The notes: a model not told the origin generated them from the sequence alone. Positions 53,139 to 63,814 are shown, counted from the stretch's first letter. The stretch is 64,000 nt of DNA from Euborellia annulipes (GCA_023213315.1 JAKCPI010015025.1:62001-126000), one strand, 5' to 3'. Numbers and translations are program-made.

Positions 53139-53454
53139 TTAAGGAATGGAAAAGAGCAAGTACAGGTGCAGCAAATAAAGAGAGCCAAATGCCCAAAGGG
53201 AGACGTTTCGGACAAATTTTTATTCATCCATCCTCAGTCCTTGTTGGCTTATAAACTAATTAGGCACAAAGTTGTCATTGTTGTCTTGGCACGAATTTGT
53301 GCACATGTATATTTTTTTTATAAAATCAGGCGAGTGTCAATGTTCTGTGAGAGTCTATAAGATAATTTTGTCCGAAACGTTTTCTTTTCGACATTTGGCA
53401 TCCAAAGGCTCTCTTTATTTGCTGCAACTGTACTTGCTCTTTTCTATTCCTTAA
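53139..53454. mobile_element. Foldback element 9
   Basis: Arms TTAAGGAATGGAAAAGAGCA and complement. Each continues with GTACAGGTGCAGCAAATAAA-like sequence. The left arm keeps a core at 53197-53241; the right arm keeps only GTCCGAAACGTT. Confidence 0.75.
53197..53241 (-). ncRNA. Hammerhead-like motif, foldback 9
   Basis: On the minus strand: stem I GGA/TCC, CTGAGGA, T, stem II GGA/TCC with a long AT loop, GAAAC, GTC. Confidence 0.5.
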
Positions 53455-53731
53455 TTTAAAAAAATCAAGAAATCCTTTAATGGACACCCTATACAGTAGC
53501 CTCGAACATAAAATCGATTTTGTTTTTATTGTAACGTTGTGTCGTCGTTTTATAGGGAAATTATTTTAAGGTTGGACAGTCAAATAAACAAATTGTTTTC
53601 CAATGCAATGAATATTTATTGGAGACAGGCAGATGTAATTATTCTTTGAAAATAGACAATTTTTGTTTGTTGTTCAAAAAGTTATCTATATAAAAAAAAA
53701 AATAGAGAGATAATACTTGTACCGTCTATTC

Positions 53732-53834
53732 GCCCTCGGGCTTGGTTTAGTTGGTAGCGTGCCTAGCTTCTATACCGAACGTCGCGGGCTCGCCCCAGAC
53801 AGGGCTCATATTTTATTTTATTTAAAATGCCTGG
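53732..53834 (+). mobile_element. SINE-A head, degenerate
   Basis: GCCCTCGGGCTTGGTTTAGT head and partial ATGCCTGGACCC. Confidence 0.6.
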
Positions 53835-54469
53835 ACCCAAAAAAAAGTACCATGTACTCACCCCAGGCGAAAAGAGGAACAGACAAGAAATATCTGGTTA
53901 TTTTTTTGTCTTGCCTGGTGTGAGGCCGACACATATAATTTGCCTGAGGCGAATTGTCTGGTCAGGACATGTCTTTGATGATCTGACTGGCTATTTAAAA
54001 CTATATGTTTTTTATTTTTTCTTGAAAACTTTTCAATTCACTTTGTTATGTTGGTATCAATGACTGAAGTTCATAAATGAAACAATTGAAATTGGCTGAC
54101 CAATCACAGGTAAATTGTCTGTCTGGATTTAGAGTTTAAAAATATCGTAGAGAGAGTTTTCTAATTTTATATTTCCTCATCGATGGCTCTTAACTTTTCT
54201 TTAAAACAAATACTCAAAGTTTTTATTTTGACATTTATAAATTATACAGTATATAAAAGAAAAAAGAAAAAAATAAAAACTTTCGCAATACATTGAAAAA
54301 GAAATCCTCTAAACTAGGGGGGTTGTCAACTTTCTTTCAAAGTTAAATTATTCCTTGTTAACTTCACATAGACCTACATCGAATGAATATAAACATGTGC
54401 AAACATAATGTTGTATAATTATTTTGTACAGTGGGCACCTCAAGTGTCGCGAGTGGAGCTTCAGGGAAG
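53835..54469. other. AT-rich unassigned DNA
   Basis: No feature recognised. Confidence 0.4.
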
Positions 54470-54779
54470 GAAAAGGCGCTCGAAAAGTCGATTTTCAAGT
54501 CGACTTTTTAAATCTCTCTAATTCGTGCTTAGGAGATACTCAGTAAATATTAAATATATTTATTTATAAGATTTATTAAGTATTTAAACATTTTATCCGA
54601 CAAATATTTATTTATTTGTCTCCCTTACCTAATGCTAGGCTTTGGGGGTTGTTACATACATTTATTTATTACAACATTGATTCACAACGGTGTAAGAAGG
54701 CCACAAAAGAAAGTTTCACATTCCTCTTAAATCGTCTCCTCTTTTCTCAATTTCTCTCCTCCTCCCCTCCAGCCACTTC

Positions 54780-55851
54780 AAAATTTCCAGGGGATCTTCA
54801 TCCATCTTTGGTCCTTTCAATCTGCTCCAGAGGTCTCCCAAGTTCTTCTCTGTTGTTTCCTCGATCGTCTCGCAGCACATAAGATGTTCGACCGTCTCGT
54901 CTTTGACTACACTTCAAACCTCTTTTTCCCTTTTCGAAAAACGCCAAGTTTCCGCTCCTTGCTCGGGGTCAGAGTCTTCTATTCTCTTCGCATGCTTCTC
55001 TTATGTAAGCTTCTTGTCCGATCGTTTTCTTTATCTGCCAGTAGAATGGATTGTACTGGGATTTGTCTATCTGGCTCCAATTCTTCTGGATTACTTGTTC
55101 CAGCCTTCTCTCTAGAACAGTGGTTCCCAACCGGTGTGTCGCGGCACCCAAGGGTGCCGCGAGAATGCCTAAGGGGTGCCGCGAGTTATTTAGATATTAA
55201 AAAAAATAAAATAAAGAGGCGAAAAAATAAAGTTTTGCTAAAAAAAAGGTCAAATGATTAAAATGGAAGCGGCAAAATTTTCCGTAGATCGAAAAAAAAT
55301 TAAGCTTTGCCAAAAAAAAGGTCAAATGATTTTCACGCAAGGGAAAAAAATTTGCCCCAGGGTGGAAAAAATTTTCGATTCGATAGGGAAAAAAAAGGAA
55401 GGGTGCCGCTAGTGTGTAATATTATTCCCAACGCACCTTGGGGGTGCCGTGGATTTCAAAAGGTTGGGAAACGCTGCTCTAGAATATTCTCCATCTCGTC
55501 TATTTTCTCAGTATCTTCCATTTCTTTATTCCATTCCAGACAGATTCCGGGTCTACCAACCTTGTCCAGTTCTCTTTTCATCTCCTTTCCCCATTGCCCT
55601 TCCAGTTCGTTCTCCATATCTCTCAGAATCTTACTATAGCATATTTTCAACCATCTTTCTTTTCCCATTTTGTCCATCCTTAGAATAAATTTCATTATTC
55701 TTTTCCACGCCTCTATTTGCATCTTCGATATACCCATTCCCCAAATGTAGTCTGGAATGGTTCTGTCCAGGCCTAAGATCATTTTTATATACATCACCTG
55801 AACTCTTTCCACATTTATTTTTTTCCTCCTATCCCCAGAGTTCCACTCCAT
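54780..55851 (-). pseudogene. LINE ORF2 C-terminal region
   Basis: The 55851-55456 segment reads ..VQVMYIKMILGLDRTIPDYI.., and 55110-54969 reads ..YNPFYWQIKKTIGQEAYIRE... Near 54880 a KDETVEHLMCCET segment lies at the place of the zinc motif. Such text follows the reverse transcriptase domain in R1/Jockey-type LINEs of arthropods. Just upstream, SVLFYGVELWG is in another frame, so a frameshift lies near 55830, and a hAT at 55118-55476 splits the gene. Confidence 0.75.
55118..55476. mobile_element. hAT-like CAGTGGTTCCC element in LINE
   Basis: Ends CAGTGGTTCCCAACC and GGTTGGGAAACGCTG. Perfect 8-bp TSD CTCTAGAA at 55110-55117 and 55477-55484. 359 bp, with GGTGCCGCG blocks near both ends. Confidence 0.9.
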
Positions 55852-56362
55852 AGAATAAAACGGACTGGACCAGTGAAGAGAACAGAACCAATTTGTTTTT
55901 AATATCTTCTATCTTGGCACATTTCATCAACCCCTAACAGTAATTTATTGTTCTTCTTGCTCTTCCGATTTGTTCTTTTAAGAACACACACAAATATTGT
56001 TTTCAACATTTTTATACAAGAATATTCTATCCAAAAATTGCACGTGATATGGCACAGAACATTAAAATAAAATATGAAAGTTGAGTATCAAAATAAAACA
56101 TTAAAATTGAGGAATTAAGAATGCCACATATGTTCACTAACCGATCTTAGAAAGCGTGTTGATTGGTGTGTTATGTGTAGGTTTTAAAAGAAAGATAAAA
56201 GTCAATCAATGAAAACTATATTACCATCGGATACTAAGTATTGTAAGAAACAAGTCGAAGTAATCCAGGGAGAATTGGAAGAGTTTCAACTCGATTCTAA
56301 AAAGTCGATTATTTTCAGTAAATTGTTGACTAAAGTCAGAGTCGACTTTTCCATCCCTTTGG

Positions 56363-56535
56363 AGCTTTGAGCTTAGGCAACCAAAATGCTTAGCCGTTGG
56401 AAGTGTGGTCTTAAAAGTAGCATTTCCCCTTCGCATGCATCAAAAAAAGAGGATTTATTAATTTTGTTGACTGAGCTCAAGACTCCACTCTCGAACACAT
56501 CAGGCACTTGTGGCGCTGAGAGTACCATTTTTGTT
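56363..56535. repeat. Dispersed repeat fragment
   Basis: TTGAGCTTAGGCAACCAAAA and AAAAGTAGCATTTCCCC match 20934-20995. Confidence 0.4.
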
Positions 56536-56576
56536 TGTCCTGGGTAAGAGTGAGACGATCACTCGAAACGTCGGCT
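56536..56576 (+). ncRNA. Hammerhead-like motif, core mutated
   Basis: Perfect stem II GAGTGA/TCACTC with a 5-nt loop, GAAAC, GTC, GGC, and stem I GTC/GGC with a wobble. The CTGANGA segment reads CTGGGTA and should be inactive. Confidence 0.4.
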
Positions 56577-57154
56577 AAAAAATATAAAAGTTTTCATTTC
56601 TAAGAGGCTCCTTTTAATTTATTTAAGCTTTTACTATTATTAGAAAAATTTTATTTTTGAACAGCCTTCACCTCTTGGGCCACCCATCCAGGGATTGAGA
56701 GCTGCTTGTTGGTAGCTGTTCTGTTTTTTTCGTCTTGTCAGGCATATAAAATGTATATTCATTGAAGTGTATCATCTTTTACTTTCTCTATTAAAGTTTC
56801 TTTATAAAAACATTTAAAGACATTTAATAAAACAAAAACAGAATTTGTTCTTCTCTCTGTTTGACACGAGACGAGAAGTTTGTTTCTTTTTAATTGATAT
56901 TGAATAAAGAGAGTGAAAAGAGTTTGTTTACTTTTCTTGAAGATATCTTCTCATTTATTGAGAGAGTGAAAGGGTTAATTAATCATAACTGGAAGAATGT
57001 AATACTTTGTCTACTCTAAAAAAAAAAAAAAAAAAAAAAAATACAACGGGCGTAAAGGGCTCAAACCAAAGCAAGGGAGAAGGTTGTTGGTTCAACTCCC
57101 GCAAATACCTCATTTTTTCGGTTTACACAAGTTTAAAATTAAATAGACTGACAA
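56577..57154. other. Unassigned DNA
   Basis: Poly-A at about 57019-57042. A B-box-like GGTTCAACTCC near 57089 stands alone. Confidence 0.4.
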
Positions 57155-57873
57155 TAAAAAATCTGGTGTGACTGGCGCACAGCACACAACTTTCTCTTAC
57201 CTTCGGTAATCGAAAGTTGTGTACTGTGCTTGTCACACCAGATTTTTTGTGTCGACATGTATTTAGTTCCCGGCAGTACGGAACATATGAATTCAAATGT
57301 AAAATTTTTTTTTTTTTTTTTATTTTCCGGCCTTTGACCTTGGGAAATGTAAAATTTATAAGTATGGGAAAATATTTATATTTTGTTACCATGGCAACCA
57401 TTTCTCCTATCTTCCCTATGAAATACAAGAGTAAAGTGGTCTTCAGAAGATTTCAATTGCAAAATGAGAATATACATTTTTAAAAAAATCTAAAAATTAA
57501 TTGATTTTTGAATTTTAAAAAAAATCGTTGGAGCGAATTTTGAGAAAATCGAAAAAAACTGAAAAAGTACATCAGTAAAGTACTAGTACTCTTTGGCCGA
57601 TTTTGATTAAAAGCTTATTTTCCCGGTCCCGGGGGTGTTTAACTTAAATATAAAATTTCAACCTCCTAGCTCAATTCCTTCATGCTTAAAATTGAACACA
57701 CACACTCAGACACACAGACAGACAGACCATGTCGCGAAAACCACTTTTTTGGATTCAGGGGACCTCAAAACGTGTATATCCATCAAAATCTCGACATCGA
57801 ATTTTTGACATGAATCCAATACTTTCTCTATATATATATATATATTACATATATACATAGGTAAGAGAAAGTA
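57155..57873 (-). mobile_element. Family C element, full length
   Basis: Terminal hairpin at 57155-57250, palindromic end at about 57830-57873. A short duplication of AAATGTAAAATTT flanks a poly-T at 57306-57322. Confidence 0.85.
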
Positions 57874-58208
57874 AAAGTATTGGATTCATGTCAAAAATTC
57901 GTTGTCAATATTTTGATGGATATACACGTTTTGAGGTCCTCTGAGTCGAAAAAAGTTGTTTTCGCGACATGCTCTGTCTGTGGGTGGATGTGTTCAATTT
58001 TAAGAATGAAGGAATTGAGCTAAGAGATTAAAATTTTATATTTAAGTTAAACACCCCTCTAGGCCGTGAAATAAGCTTTTAAACAAAATCGGCCAGAATA
58101 CTAGAACTTTACAAACTTTTTTCAGTTTTTTTTTTCGATTTTCTCAAAATTGGCTCCAACGATTTTGATTAAAATTCAAAAATCAATTATTGATTAGATG
58201 CTCTTTAG
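57835..58208 (+). mobile_element. Family C element, hairpin end lost
   Basis: Shares or directly abuts the palindrome of the preceding copy and reads away from it. Ends at AGATGCTCTTTAG, where a SINE begins. Confidence 0.75.
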
Positions 58209-58588
58209 AAGTCTTAAATGCCCTCGGGGCATGGCGTAGAGGTTAGCGTGCTAACCTCGTATACCAAACGTCGCGGGTTCGGACCCCAGGCAGTCCGATG
58301 ATTTTATTTAAGCCAATTGGATACCAAATGGCTTAAATAAGAATGCCTGGACCCCTATATGTATATTTATCAATAACGGTTATCGTCTAAAGTCTTAAAT
58401 GGCCTGAGTTGCCGAAAAGACTGTGTGAATGTGTGTGTGAGTGTGAGTGTGAATGAGAAAAAAGTGTGAATGTTTAAAAAAAAAAAAAAAAAAGTCTTAA
58501 ATGGCCTAAGTTGCCGAAAAGACTGTGTGAATGTGTGTGTGAATGTGAGTGTGAATGAGAAAAAAAGTGTGAGTGTTAAAAAAAAAAA
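58209..58588 (+). mobile_element. 5'-truncated SINE-A tail, split
   Basis: TSD CTCTTTAG at 58201-58208 and 58589-58596. The tail starts AAGTCTTAAATGGCC and was later split by a full SINE. Confidence 0.85.
58220..58491 (+). mobile_element. SINE-A, full length, nested in a SINE tail
   Basis: TSD AAGTCTTAAAT at 58209-58219 and 58492-58502. Confidence 0.9.
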
Positions 58589-58611
58589 CTCTTTAGTTTG
58601 AATAATGAAAT

Positions 58612-58700
58612 CATTTGAATTGACTTCTATTCAATTGAAATAAATAGAGAAGGTGTATAAATTGCCTCCGATGCCGAAAAAGACCTTATTTAAAATAAAA
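58612..58700 (+). mobile_element. SINE-B tail
   Basis: ATTCAATTGAAATAAATAGA and GATGCCGAAAAAGACCTT. Diverged from the other copies. Confidence 0.55.
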
Positions 58701-58856
58701 TGAAATAATGACTTTTCGATAAAATTTCCCAGCTGTAGTAGTGTACCGTTCCAAGTTTATTTTATTTATAAAATTATTAAATAAATATTTATTATTTATT
58801 ATTTATTTATATATTATTTTTTTATTTATTTTCGAGTAAACTGTCATATTATATAA

Positions 58857-59083
58857 CAGGGGTGGCCAGACTTTGTGATACTTAGAGCCATATTGAACAA
58901 TCGGGAAATTTTTAAGAGCCAAATCTGAAAAAAAAATTCGCCTCTTTGCGGAACCAAAATTTCCCCCCCTGCGAAAAATTTTGTTTTTGTGGAATTCAAT
59001 TTATGCAATTTTTTCAATTGAGCCGCAATAAAACTCAAAAAAGAGCCGCATGTGGCTCGCAAGCCGCCGTTTGGCCACCGTTG
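58857..59083. mobile_element. hAT-like CAGGGGTGGCC element
   Basis: Ends CAGGGGTGGCCAGAC and GTTTGGCCACCGTTG. Perfect 8-bp TSD TTATATAA at 58849-58856 and 59084-59091. 227 bp with AGAGCC blocks. Confidence 0.9.
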
Positions 59084-59089
59084 TTATAT

Positions 59090-59137
59090 AAAATACAACG
59101 TTTCGGCCACTATTATATAGCCTTCTTCAGTTATAAC
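59090..59137 (-). ncRNA. Hammerhead-like motif, solitary
   Basis: On the minus strand: GTTATAA, CTGAAGA, extra A, stem II GGCTAT/GTGGCC with two wobbles, GAAAC, GTT. The hAT insertion lies just beside its stem I region. Confidence 0.45.
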
Positions 59138-59967
59138 ATAAAGCTTCTTACATTAACTTCAGAATACAAATTAACCACACTTCTCTCACATTACTTGCTT
59201 TCTCTGAAAGTAAAAAAAAAAATTCATTTTCTCTCTTTTAGTGCATTTAAAAAAAAAATAAAAGATTTTTTTTTCTTTTTGTAACGAATTAATACAATTA
59301 CAAAGTTAAATGGTTTTTCTCTCTCTGCGTAGCGTCAAGTAATTATTTAATCGCTCTCTACGTCTCATTAATTGTCAGGACTGCGCCCTTAGCTCCAGCC
59401 TCCATCCCTAGGGCAAATAAGGTCACGAACGGGGAATCCAACTTTCCTCTCTCTCTCTCTCTCTCGCAGAGAGAGAAAAATAATTTATTTATTAGAAAAT
59501 GTCATTTTTAATTAATTAAATCCCCTTTGCAAGAGAAAAAGAGAGGTTAAATAAATAAGCCCTTTCGAGAATTCTAAAATTTGCTTTTTTTTTTTTTGTT
59601 TGACCTACAATAGTATAAAAAAAATTCCCTCAACAACAGCAACAAATAAACAAACAAACAAAAGCAGTTATAAATAATTTATAAACTAAACAAAGTCAAA
59701 TAATTTACATTTATTATGTTAATAATGTTTTCTGCTCTTCTCTTTTTTTTTTCTATTCATCATTTCTATAGCTATAGTAGGCTACCGTAGTGTTAACAAA
59801 AACAGAAAATAGATCTTCTTCATTCGTTGGAACATTCCCATCCACCATAACCTCACTTTATTGTCAAAACCCTTCCAAAATGTATTTACTTATATATTCT
59901 TGGGGTTACTAATCCCAGGACTACGGAATCGGCATTCCTATTATCCCCTCTCTCTTTTCTTATCCCC
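59138..59967. other. AT-rich DNA with TC repeat
   Basis: (TC)n at 59446-59465 followed by GAGAGAGA can form a hairpin. A family M-like TAATCCCAGGACTACGGAAT lies near 59908. Confidence 0.4.
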
Positions 59968-59971
59968 TTAA

Positions 59972-60596
59972 GGGGGTTCAGGAGGGACGTCTAAAAGTAC
60001 TTTAAAAAAAACTAGACTATTATAAGGAATTTTTCAATGCGGTTTTTTTTTAAATGAATTAAATTCATAAGAGATTATTGGGACATCGAGCTATAATTTT
60101 TTTAATGACTTATTAAAAAATTATCGTAATTAATTTTTTTGTTATCAAGCAAATACAAAAAAACAATCTGTTCCAATAATCTTTAATTTTTTGTTAAAAT
60201 TAAAAATGAATTTATTGTTATTATTAATCACATATTAATTAAGAAATTTTTTTAAAATAAGCTTAGATTATTTATTTAAAATTCAACTGTCAAATTAGTT
60301 CAGCATTCTTGCAATAGATGGCAGGCTAGTCTAACAGACGATATAATATTAGCCTATATCTGGCCTATATTTATATATTTTTATGCTTTTATAAAAGATA
60401 CATAATATATAATAACATTTATAAAGTATTTATTGTTAAAAGATCAATGAAAATCAACCAAATGCATTAAATATTATTAGCTACGATTCTGACATCTCTT
60501 GGCAAATTTTTGAATTACTTGATTTTTGGGCATACTTTTTATGACACCCAACGCCATCTTATCGGGAAAAACATGCGTAACCACTTCGCTCCCGTG
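59972..60596 (-). mobile_element. Family D element, right terminus shortened
   Basis: TTAA at 59968-59971, then GGGGGTTCAGGAGGGACG. Ends CTTCGCTCCCGT without the final C run or TTAA. Confidence 0.8.
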
Positions 60597-61087
60597 AGGA
60601 AATGGTTCTGGTTTCTGAATATAGGCAGTCCAAATGATATTTAATAGCAACAACAATGAAAGCTCTACCTCTCAAATTTAAATCATTTCAGAATAAATAA
60701 ATTTTGTAGAACCCCCTAAATGAGTTATGGTTTGTGCTTGGCGTTCCCAATTTTAACATATTCTATTTAAAAATAGAACAACGTTTTTTTTTTTTCACTC
60801 CCTAGATTAGTGTGGTATAAAGTCCCCCTAATTGTAAGGGACAATCTCGCCAAGATATAGGATCGGGATGGTTCCATTCAACTCTTTAAAGAAACGGCTT
60901 TCCCATTATCCTTAAGAAATGCGTTAACGAACAGCCAAATTTCGAAAACAACCTCAAAGCAACTCCGATACGGAAAACAGATTAATTATTCCAAGATCAG
61001 TGAAATAAAATTTCTAAAAATATCCCTCTAAGTACAAATCAAACAAATAATACTAATAATAAAATTCGTTAGCCTATGCCAACAAAA
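60597..61087. other. Unassigned DNA
   Basis: No feature recognised. Confidence 0.4.
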
Positions 61088-61172
61088 AGGGCCGAGCCGC
61101 CGACCTACGACAAAGGTAGTCCGCCCACCGCGAAAGTGTGGAGGTCGTAGTTCGAGTCCAGGGGGCGCAATT
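61088..61172 (+). repeat. tRNA-like GC-rich sequence
   Basis: GGTAGTCCGCCCACCGCG with B-box-like AGTTCGAGTCC. A T stem does not pair, so it is not a tRNA; possibly the head of an old SINE. Confidence 0.25.
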
Positions 61173-61522
61173 TTGTCCAATCAAAATACAAACTGATCTC
61201 GCGTTATACGTTATATTGACTGGCTAATTCAGAGTCTATTTGAGCGTTGATTGAAAAAAAATTCTTCTTTTTAAAGCAAAACTCTGCCCAGTTAATATAG
61301 ACATTCCACAAATGATAATTGAATCAATAAATATTGAAAGGAAACACTCAATGTATATAGGAGAGCATTTAAAGTTGAAAAATGATTAATGAATATAAAA
61401 ACGTAGAATCAATCCTGAAAATTTATAAGTTTAAATTTGATTTCTTCTTATTCAGGTCTACCAGAAAATAAATTGCCTTATTTTCATAGTTTCCAGCACA
61501 AATTTTTTCAAGAATGAATTTC
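61173..61522. other. AT-rich unassigned DNA
   Basis: Nothing recognised. Confidence 0.4.
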
Positions 61523-62075
61523 ATAAAAAAAATCTGGTGTGACTGGCGCACAGCACACAACTTTCTCTTACCTTCGGTAATCGAAAGTTGTGTACTGTGC
61601 TTGTCACACCAGATTTTTTGTGTCGACATGTATTTAGTTTCCGACAGTAGGGTACAATTGAATTCAAGATGTAAAATTTATAAGTATGGGAAAATATTTA
61701 TATTTTGATACCATGGCAACCATTTCTCCTATCTTTTCTATGGAGTACAAGAGTAAAGTGGTCGTCAGAAGATTTCAATCACAAAATGAGAATATACATT
61801 TTATAGAGAATTTAAAAAATAATTGATTTTTGAATTTTAAAAAAAATCGTTGGAGCAAATTTAGAGAAAATCGAAAAAAACTGAAAAAGTGAATCAGTAA
61901 AGTGCTAGTACTCTTTGGTCGATTTTGTTCAAAAGCTTCGTGTCACGTCCCATGGGGGTGCCTAACTTAAATATAAAATTTCAACTTCCTAGCTCTTTTC
62001 GTTCTTGAGATATTTTGTTCACAGACACACACACAGACACACACACAGACAGACACACAGACAGACCATGTCGCC
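61523..62075 (-). mobile_element. Family C element, palindromic end lost
   Basis: Perfect-looking terminal hairpin at 61528-61622, then the internal blocks to a CA/CAGA run and GACCATGTCGCC. Confidence 0.85.
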
Positions 62076-62520
62076 AACAATTTTTTAAACAGTTTTTGAC
62101 AACATTTTTGAAACAGTTATACATAGCTTACAATATTTATTTAAATAAAAAAAATTATTTAAAATTTTTTTAAAATTTCCTAAACATAGGGTTACCATAA
62201 TTTATCCGGAGAGACGACTACCGGTCTGGGGGTATGGATAATTTTTTGAAAATTAGACACTGAAATTTGCGTTTTTAGCTAACCTGAGAAGTGTAAAATA
62301 ATATCAAACTTGCTTTGAGCTTAAAGGGCCCGAGCCCCCTCAGGAAAAAAATTCCAAGAAAATGATATTTTTATTGAAATTTTAACCATGAAAATTATTT
62401 TTTATTAGAATTTTAAGGTTGGAACGCAAAGGGCCCGCGCCCCGGGGATATAGCCCCCTGCCCCCCCCCCCCCTCCTGTCTGCGGCCCTGATAATAATAA
62501 TATACATTTATTTATTTTAG
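62076..62520. other. Unassigned DNA
   Basis: C run at 62460-62473. GGGTTACCATAATTTATCC at 62188 and GCGGCCCTG at 62482 may be ends of an old hAT-like element. Confidence 0.3.
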
Positions 62521-62705
62521 TATTTTGCTTATAGAAATGAGTGAGTTTCTCATACACATATTTAAGACATTCATGGTCATTTTTCTTAATTTTTCTTTTG
62601 CATGTTTTGAACTACTACAATTTTACATTATACAGACATACATATACAATCTTTACACCAAGAGAGTCTCTTTTTCTTCACCTTACAAACACAATTCCCT
62701 CCTCT

Positions 62706-62982
62706 CAAGGGCGGATCCAGAGGTGGTTTCTCGGGGGGGGGGGAGGGTAATCTGGTGTGACTCGTCGCACAGCACACTATTTTTTTTTAATTTCTGCAAT
62801 TTAAAAGCGCATTCTGTATTTGTTTGCCAGAATATAACACATCAAATTTTTAAGTATTAATTTTAAAAATCTTACATTAAAAATAAATTTTTTTGCGAAA
62901 AAAAGGTATTTTTTCGAATCTGCGGGGGGGGGGGGGGTAATTACCCCCCTTTACCCCCCCCCCCCCCTTGTATCCGCCCTTG
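62706..62982. mobile_element. hAT-like CAAGGGCGGATCC element
   Basis: Ends CAAGGGCGGATCCAGAGG and TTGTATCCGCCCTTG. Perfect 8-bp TSD CCTCCTCT at 62698-62705 and 62983-62990. The interior contains GGTAATCTGGTGTGACTCGT from a family C hairpin. Confidence 0.9.
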
Positions 62983-63019
62983 CCTCCTCTTTATCATCTC
63001 AGCTGTGTAGTAGAAAATA

Positions 63020-63790
63020 TCATTTAGTTTTTTCATATCCCCTACATCTAATAAACTTAATAAACTGGGTTGATATTTTTTTTAAATATCTCTCCCTAGA
63101 GATGTGGTACATTGGACAATTTAACATTATGTGCTCTAGATTTCCCCTTTCCTTTTTGTTGCATAGGGTACAATATTGACTTGGGTCTATCCTACACATT
63201 TGGTCCTTGTAAATCAGCTGTATACAATAATTTTCATTTGCCAGTCTTAGTTGCGCGAGTATTTGATGTTTTGCTATATGGCATCTCAAGAGCAGATATT
63301 TTGCCCGTCCATTCTAGGGGTAGAGATCCTTATATAACCTATTATATTTTCTTTTTTGTACTTTCGTCACTATTTCTGGATGCTTCAAATTGGTCTATTA
63401 AGTTTTTCTCATTAATATTTTCAGGTTGGCTATTTATTGTCTTCAATATTTCTTTTAGCTGCGTGAACCAATTCAAGCTTTGGTGATTTCCGCTGGTGGG
63501 GTTTGTGTCTAAACATATCAATCTCTTCAGACATAGGGGGTTCTGTTTTCAGACATTTCAGTCAATTTGATCCACCATCTCAAAGCCTTCTTAATGATTG
63601 ATATGTGTATTGCATTGGTTCCCATTTCCAGGAATAGATAGATAATCATTTCGCGTAGTTTTTGGTGTTTGTAGTAATGTTTTTACAAATTTATTCTGCA
63701 TTTGTTTCTGTAGTTTAAGGCCCATACTTATGCGGCATATAACATTACTGTATTTATTAGTCTAATTTTAGACTCCCAAGTGTCAGATTT
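63020..63790 (-). pseudogene. LINE ORF2 C-terminal region with zinc motif
   Basis: The minus strand reads ..TVMLYAA*VWAL.., ..IIKKALRWWIKLTEMSENRT, ..HQSLNWFTQLKEIL.. and ..QILAQLRLANENY... It closes with CTLCNKKERGNLEHIMLNCP, a CxxC..H..C motif. In-frame stops and frame changes break it at several points. The order of segments fits the end of an arthropod LINE ORF2 of R1/Jockey type. The final open part is 63289-63020. Confidence 0.75.
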
Positions 63791-63814
63791 TGACATTCTT
63801 AAAATGTTCCTAAC

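Larger units (their letters stand above)
54609..55989 (-). mobile_element. LINE, 5'-truncated insertion
   Basis: TSD ACAAATATT at 54600-54608 and 55990-55998. The 3' end, at the left, is an AAATAAATA tail. Coding remnants fill most of the insert and a hAT element interrupts it. Confidence 0.8.
54470..56362 (-). mobile_element. Family E element split by a LINE
   Basis: Left end GGGAAGGAAAAGGCGCTCGA and right end CGACTTTTCCATCCC. The middle holds the LINE insertion 54609-55989 flanked by ACAAATATT. Confidence 0.8.
62521..63800 (-). mobile_element. LINE 3' region split by a hAT-like element
   Basis: Coding remnants lie at 63020-63790; 62521-62705 is probably 3' UTR. The insertion at 62706-62982 separates them. 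5' part absent. Confidence 0.6.

Noticed and set aside
54884..55261. 125-codon plus-strand open frame
   Set aside because: It is antisense to a LINE pseudogene and crosses the hAT insertion.
63112..63486. 124-codon plus-strand open frame
   Set aside because: Antisense to the LINE zinc-motif region.
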